Source of the DNA: Helichrysum umbraculigerum
Taxonomy: Eukaryota; Streptophyta; Magnoliopsida; Asterales; Asteraceae
Direction of reading: 5' to 3'
DNA length: 64,000 bases
Assembly (NCBI GenBank): GCA_949592205.1
Contig: CATIUR010000004.1
Coordinates: forward strand, 92,030,337-92,094,336
Part shown: in pieces, positions 56,683 through 64,000 of the stretch
Position numbering within the stretch: position 1 is the first letter of the stretch
How the letters are laid out: each line of letters starts with the position of its first letter
Program-made: the position numbers and the translations under genes
Notes under the pieces: model-generated
What the model saw: only the letters and a program-made list of their open reading frames with translations
Database searches by the model: none
Told to the model about the DNA's origin: nothing

Positions 56683-58769
56683 TGTAACATCCTCGAAATG
56701 AACCTAGTTGTGTTATATTATTTCTTGATTTAAATTAGTATTTAAATGTGTTTGGAAATAATATTGTTTGAATTAGTGAAATAATTGGAATAGGAGTCGA
56801 ATATTCCAATGTGATAAGTGAATTATTAATTGTTGTAAATTAATATAGTTGATGGTATAATAAAATGTTTGGACTCGCAAATGGTTTTCGGGTTCCAGAC
56901 AATAGATTGAGATGGGGTATTAAATTATACCTGTAAAATTGAAGGCGGTTTGTTAGGCCGACTTATATATATAACTTTCCTCTTTAGGAAAGTTCATTAG
57001 AAACTTCAAAACTCACATAAACCTTATGAAATCCAAATCAGAAACTTGAAACCTACGAATTGGAGCTATGATTGATTCTAGTTTCACCATTATTATCTTT
57101 CAATTCAGTGTTCTTCAATTGAGAGGTAAGTTTGAATTGAATCAAATAGTTTATAAGTTTTGAATTGATTGATTTGGATTGAAAAACATGAACTTGATGT
57201 TAGAACTTCGTTATAACTATTGCATATTGATTATGTGAAGTTATTAGGTGTTTAAAACAGTTAGAAATCGAGTTTGGGTGATTTGGGTATTAAAATCGCG
57301 AGTTAGGGTTTGATCAGGGATGAAGATGAGCTGAAAAAGGCTCAAACGCGATCCCAGAACCCTAGCCAGGATCGCGTTCGTTAGTTATAAAAGGAATCGG
57401 ACGAGTTTTGTTCTTGGGAACGCGATCCCAAGAATTTGTCCGGATCGCTTGGTTAGTTATAATTTGTCACAGAATAATTTTACAAAGAGGAACGCGATCC
57501 CGCCATTGTTTTCTGGATCGCGTTTGTCAGTACTTTTTGTAAAATTTTGAAAATGCATAAGTGTTTAGAAGGTGGTGTTTTTAGCGACACTTGAAATTGA
57601 TAAATTTTCATTAACTCGGATTGGGTTGAAATTTACATGGTCACTCGAAAACGGCCCACTGATCAAAGCTATATGCTATAGCCTAGTCAGTTTTTGGACA
57701 TTCGGGGTCGTTTAGGGGTCGAAAATGGCATTTTACAGTTTTTGGACTTTAATTCGGGACTTTTTGATTATGTTCCGAATTGAACTTTTGTTGCTATGAT
57801 CTTAGGGATCACTTGATACATGTAATTATGTTATGATTGTGTAACGATGTTAATTACATAAGTATTATCAGTTGATACAAGTTACTAACTTATTGTTTAA
57901 TTGATTGTATTCTCAGATGTGGAGAAGGCTCAGTAATATTAGACTTCTGAGCTTGCGGCTGAGGTAGTCGGTGAGTGGATCTGTAACCTCAGTGTGATTT
58001 AGTTGTAATGATTTGATTTACAACAAGTAATTTATAGTATTACTTTGATATGATGCATCTGTTGAGATATCTTGCTATGATAGTTTAAATAGTTGCTTAT
58101 TTGGCTGGTTGAGCTAGTATGTAAGATTCTGAGGTCAACTTGACTTGACAGTTGGACTTGGTTGTTATTGTAGACGACAGGAGATCTTGAAACTTGAAAG
58201 GTTGGTTTGGAGATCTAGGTCGTGTGTGATTAACAACTGGTTATCGGTAATTCTGTATAGGCCAATACAGATGATTGATAAGAGTTCCTTGATTACCAAA
58301 CCGGTATTAGGGTATCTCAGGAGCCACCGATCCTCATGACGATTGATAATGTTTGATTGGTGTAGCTTGACATTGATTGGATGTCGAGTGAATGATTGAT
58401 TTTCTGTTTATTGTTATTTGATGTAAACAGATTATTATGCTAGGTTGTACTGTTGCTTATAGTTTCATTCACTTAGCTTTATGCTAACCCCACCACAGTT
58501 CTGCCTGCAGGTTGAAATAGATGGGACATATTGGGCAGGGCAGGAAGTTGTTGGACTGGATGGAATGTTTGACAGGCTTTTACTCTGATGTTATTTTGAT
58601 AACTAAAGAGACGTTTTGAATTATATAACACCGAGTTTGTTGAAATGTCATGTATTTAGTTTGAAAAAGTTTATTGACATTTTGAGTACATTGACAGTAT
58701 GTTTTAAATATACGCTTCCGAGTCGCCATTATTATATTAATTGTTTATAAAGAAACGAGGGGTGTTATA
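56683..58769 (+). repeat. TE-6 3' LTR
   Basis: A near-identical copy of the 5' LTR, 2087 bp, ending GGGGTGTTATA before CATTA. Confidence 0.93.
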
Positions 58770-58857
58770 CATTATGTATCTTATGCTGTGATATTTAATT
58801 TGGTAACACCCGACCCGACCGCTTCCGCAAACCGAAATTTGAGGGTGTTACACATAG

Positions 58858-59145
58858 TTCCGCGAATTTCGCGGGTCCTAAACTAGTTATGGATACCTAA
58901 GTTATAAGTTTTCTTTCAAATACATATAAAACTTGTTAATATAATACATCCCAATTAACGTTAAAATAGTTTCTAAAACCATTTATATGTTTACGGAGTA
59001 TTAAAAAGAAACACACACGCGTACACTTAAAAATTAGTTTACGGTTAGCTATAGTTATATATTGTTGGACACAAATTTCTTCAATAACCTTATTTTTTCA
59101 ACAAATATATTCTAATTGAAAAAATTTTCAATTATCTCACACTGA

Positions 59146-59148
<3 letters not shown>
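58858..59148. other. AT-rich spacer with no gene
   Basis: Nothing recognisable. Confidence 0.6.

Positions 59149-59200
<52 letters not shown>
59149..59200. repeat. (TA)n microsatellite
   Basis: About 50 bp of TA repeat next to GGGAGGGGATCAATGGGGAA, an end like that of the 2854 element (GGGTAGTGATCAAGAGGGAA). Confidence 0.95.
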
Positions 59201-59203
<3 letters not shown>

Positions 59204-61674
59204 AGGGGATCAATGGGGAAGCAAGATCTAAAGGGAAGAGGGAAGCAAATCTGGACCATTGGATCCACTTAATTAAAAAAAGGGGTAGAGGGGCTTAATG
59301 GTAATTTCAAAATTAGTTGTTTAAAATATAATATAGACAAAATAAAACTCTGGATGAATTGAACGAACAAAAAACTCTCGCTCATTTTCAATGGAGAAAT
59401 TAGGGTTTGAAAAGTTGAGAATTATCCAATCAATTCGCCAATTCAAAGTTTCAAACAATTGTGTTTCAAATCATCAAAATCAACAGCATCAACATCTACA
59501 TATTCATTTGCAAAACTGCGAATTCACAATATCATCACACATCGATAGTTCATAATGGCTGAAGCATCATCAGATAAAGGGAACAAAATCGAAGAAACGA
59601 AATTGGAAGATCAAGAAATCGGTAAGATCAAATTAATCCAATATATTCATTATAATTTGTTATAATTTACAATATATTGATTATTCAGAGATTAGATTTC
59701 GAAATCAACAGTGTTACATATTGATGAACCCTAGAAGTGTAATAAATTGGTAATTTGTTGTAATTGGAAAAAAGGGTAGTTTCAATAGGTTTTATCCACA
59801 TTTCTTGAGTAAAATTACAAATATCATCTTTCTTTGATTTAGATTTTTGAATAGTTTTAGTTTGGATGATAAATAATCGAGATTGTATTAAATCTCATAG
59901 TGTTACTATATATATTTTGTTGATGCTTTTAAGAATTTAATATTATTCGCCGTGATGAATGTTGATTCGCTAAATTGTGAAAACAATCTTACATAATCAG
60001 TTTGGAAAATTTTCATTTGCTGATCTAAAATGTGAACAAGTTTGGCTTCATTACTCAGCCAACCCATTTCACCACCTCATTAGATCAGTACTATCAGAAT
60101 TAGTTTTTTTTTTTGTAAATGCTCGAAACTTATTAGTAATCACTGAAGTGGATGATTATTATTCACCTTGATGAATTAAAATTATATTATATTGAGTATT
60201 CAGCAGCTAAATATCAAAAGAAAAATTGTTACATATTATTCAAATATTGAATTATACTATTGAGTGTTTAGGTGTTCCAAAAGTATGTTTAATGATGAGA
60301 AAGGTCAACGAAAGTTCAATGGTCAAATGGGCGGATTGGGAAATGGGAAGAAAAACAGATCATGTAAAACAATCTTGTATTCAAGAAGTTACATTTCTAT
60401 TGAAGTTCTTTTATATTTTGTATGCATATTCACTCTTATTATTAATAAAAAGATCTTGATGTTATTAACGTTTTGGATGAAATGTGGAAAGATGCTGTGT
60501 GACTACTTTGTTCAAAACCATGAAATAAATCTATATGGAGCATTGTCCAAAGACTGATATTTGGAGCAGCAGTATACTTTATATGGCAAGAATGTAAACA
60601 TTTCAATATTAGTTGTAGTTGATTGCAACAGGCCAAAGAGTGTTCCAAAAAATTTAGGCTAATTGGCCAAGTCTGACTTGGTTTGACTTTTGCACGGAAA
60701 TCACCCGTTTGGCTTCATTACTTAGCCCGCCCATGTCAACACGTCATCAAAACAGTGGTATCACAATCAGTTTTTTGTTGAATGCTCGAAACTTATTAGA
60801 AATCACTTTAGATGTACATAAAGAGAACTATCTGATCATTTGTGTTTTCAATTTAGATGTACATGAATATAACTATGTGATCAAATGTGCTTACTGTGAT
60901 TTGAAGATGTTTATGATATGAACCATCTACATATTCATTGATGCTCTGTTGTAATCCATAATGAGGTTGAATCTATAGTTCAGTGTTTTTATGAGTCTAA
61001 TTTGATGGTTTCAATGACTATAAATTTCTTCATTTCAATTATTTAGACTAGGAGATGAAAAGTTATTTTATTTCCGAAATATGAAACCATTTTCTGATGA
61101 ATATTTTAATTCTAATCTCAGGGTTTTGGCTGTGGTTATCACTCTCTGCAGATCATGGTTTCACGGTTTAAAGTTCAACATTACATCTATTGATATTCCT
61201 TCATCCTTTGAAATGATGAACCACATGGGATGCTGCTTAATTACTAGTATCGAATGTTGTTTTGATGGATTCTTGTAGACGAAAAATGTTGAAATTTGTC
61301 ATCGATGATATTTACTGCTTTGAAATAAAAATGTAAAATGATGAATTATAATGGAAGTAAAATATTGACTAGTCCTAAGTTTGAAAAGTTTTATAATTCT
61401 CATTTGGTGTTGTTGCTGGAGATCCATATATATCTTGAGAATTTCTACTACAATACAATTGATTTCAAGTAGTATGCATCGCAACGCATACGATTATGTA
61501 ACTATAATAGAATTTCAAGTAGTATGCATCGCGATCATATATTAATACAAGAAACTACAATACAATTTCTAGTAGTATGCATCACAATGCATAGTTCTTA
61601 TCAAATTAAATATAAAAACCAAATAATATACATCTCAATGCAAAATACGGAGTATTATGTAACTACAATACAAT
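59201..61674 (+). other. TA-tract-associated repeat DNA with a possible captured exon and duplicated segment
   Basis: It begins with the GGGAGGGGATCAATGGGGAA terminus. An exon-like start ATGGCTGAAGCATCATCAG at 59555 reads 22 codons (MAEASSDKGNKIEETKLEDQ...) to a GGTAAG donor near 59622, but no continuation was found. A segment of about 90 bp with GGCTTCATTACT and AATGCTCGAAACTTATTAG occurs at about 60043-60150 and again at about 60711-60808. Three TAGTATGCATCGCAACGCAT-like words lie at about 61470-61590. Small frames (60-97 residues) here have no family resemblance. Confidence 0.45.
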
Positions 61675-63515
61675 ACATATGAATCCGAATGAAAATGAAT
61701 ACATGTGCTAGAAGAAGCCAAAAAACTTACAGAGAGTTAGCAAAATAATTATTTATAATCAAACTAATAGATGACAGTTAACAATCATCACAATGAATAT
61801 TATCAAACACCATGAAGTTAACAAACCAGATGAAGAAGCAACATATGAATCCGATTGAAAAGGAATAGATATGCTAGAAGAAGCAAAAAAACCTACAGAA
61901 AGTTAGCAAAATAATTAATTATTATCAAACTAATAGATGACAGTTAACAATCATCACAATGAATATTATAAAACACCCTGAATTTAACAAACCAGATGAA
62001 GAAGCAACATATGAATCCGATTGAAAAGGAATAGATGTGCTAGAAGAAGCCAAAAAACTTATAGAAAGTTAACAAAATAATTATTTATAATCAAACTAAT
62101 AGATGACAGTTAATAATCATCACAATGAATATTATCAAACACCATGAAGTTAACAAACCAGATAAAGAAGCAACATATGAATCCGATTGAAAAGGAATAG
62201 ATGTGCTAGAAGAAGTCAAAAAACCTACAGAAAGTTAGCAAAAAAATTATTTATAATCAAATTAATAGATGACAGCTAACAATCATCACAATGAATATTA
62301 TCAAACACCATGAAGTTAACAAACCCGATGAAGAAGCAACATATGAATCCTATTGAAAATGAATAGATGTGCTAGAAGAAGCAAAAAAACCTACAGAAAG
62401 TTAGCAAAATAATTATTTATAATCAAACTAATAGATGACAGTTAACAATCATCACAATGAATATTATCAAACACCATGAAGTTAACAAACCAGATGAAGA
62501 AGCAACATATGAATCCGATTGAAATGGAATAGATGTGCTAGAAGAAGCCAAAAAACTTACAGAAAGTTAGCAAAATAAATATTTATAATCAAACTAATAG
62601 ATGAAAGTTAACAATCATCACAATAAATATTATCAAACACCATGAAGTTAACAAACCAGATGAAAAAGCAACATATGAATCCGATTGAAAATGAATAGAT
62701 GTGCTAGAAGAAGCCAAATAACCTACAGAAAGTTAGCAAAATAATTATTTATAATCAAACTAATAGATGACAATTAACAATCATCACAATGAATATTATC
62801 AAACACCATGAAGTTAACAAACCCGATGAAGAAGCAACATATGAATCCGATTGAAAAGGAATAGATGTGCTAGAAGAAGCAAAAAAAACTACAGAAAGTT
62901 AGCAAAATAATTATTTATAATCAAACTAATAGATGATAGTTAACAATCATCACAATGAATATTATCAAACACCATGAAGTTAACAAACCAGATGAAGAAG
63001 CAACATATGAATCCGATTGAAAAGGAATAGATGAGCTAGAAGAAGCCAAAAAACTTACAGAAAGTTAGCAAAATAATTATTTATAATTAAACTAATAGAT
63101 GATAGTTAACAATCATCACAATGAATATTATCAAACAACATGAAATTAAAGAAAAGGAATAGATGTGCTAGAAGAAGCCAAAAAACCTACAGAAAATTAG
63201 CAAAATAATTATTTATAATCAAACTAATAAATGATAGTTAACAATCATCATAATGAATATTATCAAACAACATGAAATTAAAAAATCAGATGAAGAACCA
63301 ACATATGAATCCGATTGAAAAGGAATAAATTTGCAAGAAGAAGCCAAAAAAACCTACAGAAAGTTAGCAAAATAATTATTAATAATCAAATTAATAGATG
63401 ATACTTAACAATCATAACAATTAATATTATCAACCCACATGAAACTAACAAACCATATGAAGAAGCAACATATGAATCTGATTAAAAATAAATAGATGTG
63501 CTAGAAGAATGAGTG
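61675..63515 (+). repeat. 166 bp tandem satellite, about 11 units
   Basis: ACATATGAATCC recurs at 61675, 61841, 62007, 62173, 62339, 62505, 62671, 62837 and 63003, each exactly 166 bp apart. A unit with a 34 bp deletion, one starting at 63301, and a partial one at 63468 follow. Units carry GTGCTAGAAGAAGCC, CAATCATCACAATGAATATT and CATGAAGTTAACAAACC. Units are very alike in the middle and decay towards the right end. Confidence 0.93.
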
Positions 63516-63624
63516 TTAAGCTAAAACCCGACTATTTCTATACTCGAGTTATAATCAACAAGTAGTCTAGCCATATCAAAAACTTGATACTCGAGTTATA
63601 ATCTTATTCATATCTAATATTCAT

Positions 63625-64000
63625 GTGGGAGGATCCAAAAGGAAGCTCTTTTTTTGGGGGAAGGGGGAAGTGTATGTTTATCACGAAGCATCTTAACTTC
63701 GTCAATACATTTATTAAAAATTAAAAAGTGAAAATTAATAAATGTTGATCAGAATTGATGCTATGAATGTTAAACTTCCTTGATAAATTCTTTTAGTAGG
63801 CTATAACATCAACCAACGAATTCTATATCCCAAATAGTTAATATTCGTCATGGTGAATGTTAACTTAACATTTATCATGATGAATGTTAAAATAAAGTTA
63901 ATGTTATTTTTTTTAACATTTATCGTGATAATGTTACGTTAATATTCACCAAGATGAATATTAACGCTTTATTAAATAAATATTCACAAACTAATGTTAT
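63625..64000. mobile_element. Second inverted-repeat element of the 2854 type, cut by the window end
   Basis: GTGGGAGGATCCAAAAGGAA, a G-rich GGGGGAAGGGGGAAG block and later AATGTTGATCAGAATTGATG and CTTCCTTGATAAAT match the reverse complement of 2854-3418 in the same order. The interior has self-complementary words such as CATTTATCATGATGAATG. The far end lies beyond the window. Confidence 0.65.

Larger units (their letters stand above)
50725..58769 (+). mobile_element. TE-6: young LTR element without coding capacity (LARD type)
   Basis: Flanked by CATTA (50720-50724, 58770-58774). The LTRs 50725-52812 and 56683-58769 showed only three differences by eye: one lost G near 57446, T/C near 58447 and T/C near 58585. 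The primer site and polypurine tract are intact. The 3.9 kb interior has no ORF above 60 codons and no recognisable gag or pol. It must have been copied with proteins supplied by another element. Confidence 0.92.
47522..58852 (+). mobile_element. TE-5: 3.3 kb solo LTR split by TE-6
   Basis: The parts are 47522-50724 and 58775-58852. TGTAACACCTCG opens it and GAGGGTGTTACA closes it, with CATAG on both sides (47517-47521, 58853-58857). No partner LTR or internal region is present. The start (GTCAAAAAGTC...GCGCCAAATTTAAACT) and the end (CGCTTCCGCAAACCGAAATT) are diverged versions of TE-1. A leader donor GTAAGG is at 48260, a mini-exon at 48916-48971, a donor GTGAGTTTCATAGCCCCAC at 48972, and an acceptor TGTTCTCAG at 50526. 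Confidence 0.82.

Noticed and set aside
52188..58339. Identical 64-residue frames at 52188-52382 and 58145-58339
   Set aside because: They are the same place in the two near-identical TE-6 LTRs; no start context or family support.
59555..59622. ATGGCTGAAGCATCATCAG as the start of an intact host gene
   Set aside because: There is one short exon with a donor, but no second exon or domain was found. It is kept only as a possible captured fragment.

Overview
The window is nuclear DNA of a flowering plant, most likely a eudicot. It holds one host gene fragment, an FMO1-type flavin-containing monooxygenase with plant GT-AG introns, followed by about 60 kb of nested transposable elements. Evidence for a plant includes a Stowaway MITE, tRNA-Met and tRNA-Asp primer sites of Ty3/gypsy retrotransposons, a chromodomain integrase and TTTAGGG-type repeats. 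The family could not be fixed. All calls are by eye; nothing was searched or aligned by computer.

Layout. 1-2136: the 3' four-fifths of the FMO gene, with a Stowaway MITE in intron 3. 2854-4095: two small inverted-repeat elements beside a TA tract. 4366-38297: a nest. Its host is TE-1, a degenerate chromovirus-like element with a broken gag and no pol. TE-2 (5160-20137, minus strand) sits in its 5' LTR and itself carries a solo LTR of a sister family (TE-2b, 9571-12092). TE-3 (23362-32919, plus strand) sits in its interior. TE-4, a solo LTR (33843-36513), sits in its 3' LTR. 38541-40447: two foldback elements with 9-10 bp target duplications, one with telomere-like repeats at its centre. 41776-47093: TE-7, a nearly intact chromovirus with gag, protease, RT, RNase H, integrase and chromodomain, two visible lesions and short LTRs. 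47522-58852: TE-5, a 3.3 kb solo LTR split by TE-6 (50725-58769), a very young element with near-identical 2.1 kb LTRs and no coding capacity. 58858-64000: TA-tract-associated repeats, a 166 bp tandem satellite and the start of another inverted-repeat element.

Three patterns stand out. (1) Almost every LTR family carries its own short palindromic word, repeated several times: upstream of the TATA box in the Athila/Tat-like families and in a predicted leader intron in the chromovirus-like families. In TE-4 the words form about 16 mini-hairpins whose stems change in a compensatory way around a constant loop. (2) TE-1, TE-4 and TE-5 share a spliced-leader layout inside the LTR, with a mini-exon of 56-68 nt between a TTAG acceptor and a GTGAGT donor. 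TE-6 has the same layout with an unrelated sequence. (3) TE-2 and TE-3, different families on opposite strands, both lack pol. Each carries the same two genes in the same order: an unknown ORF-A with a shared FP[FY]SxKQRE motif, then an ATHILA ORF1-like ORF-B with its own leader intron ending at the start codon. They look like non-autonomous lineages that conserve two non-polymerase proteins.
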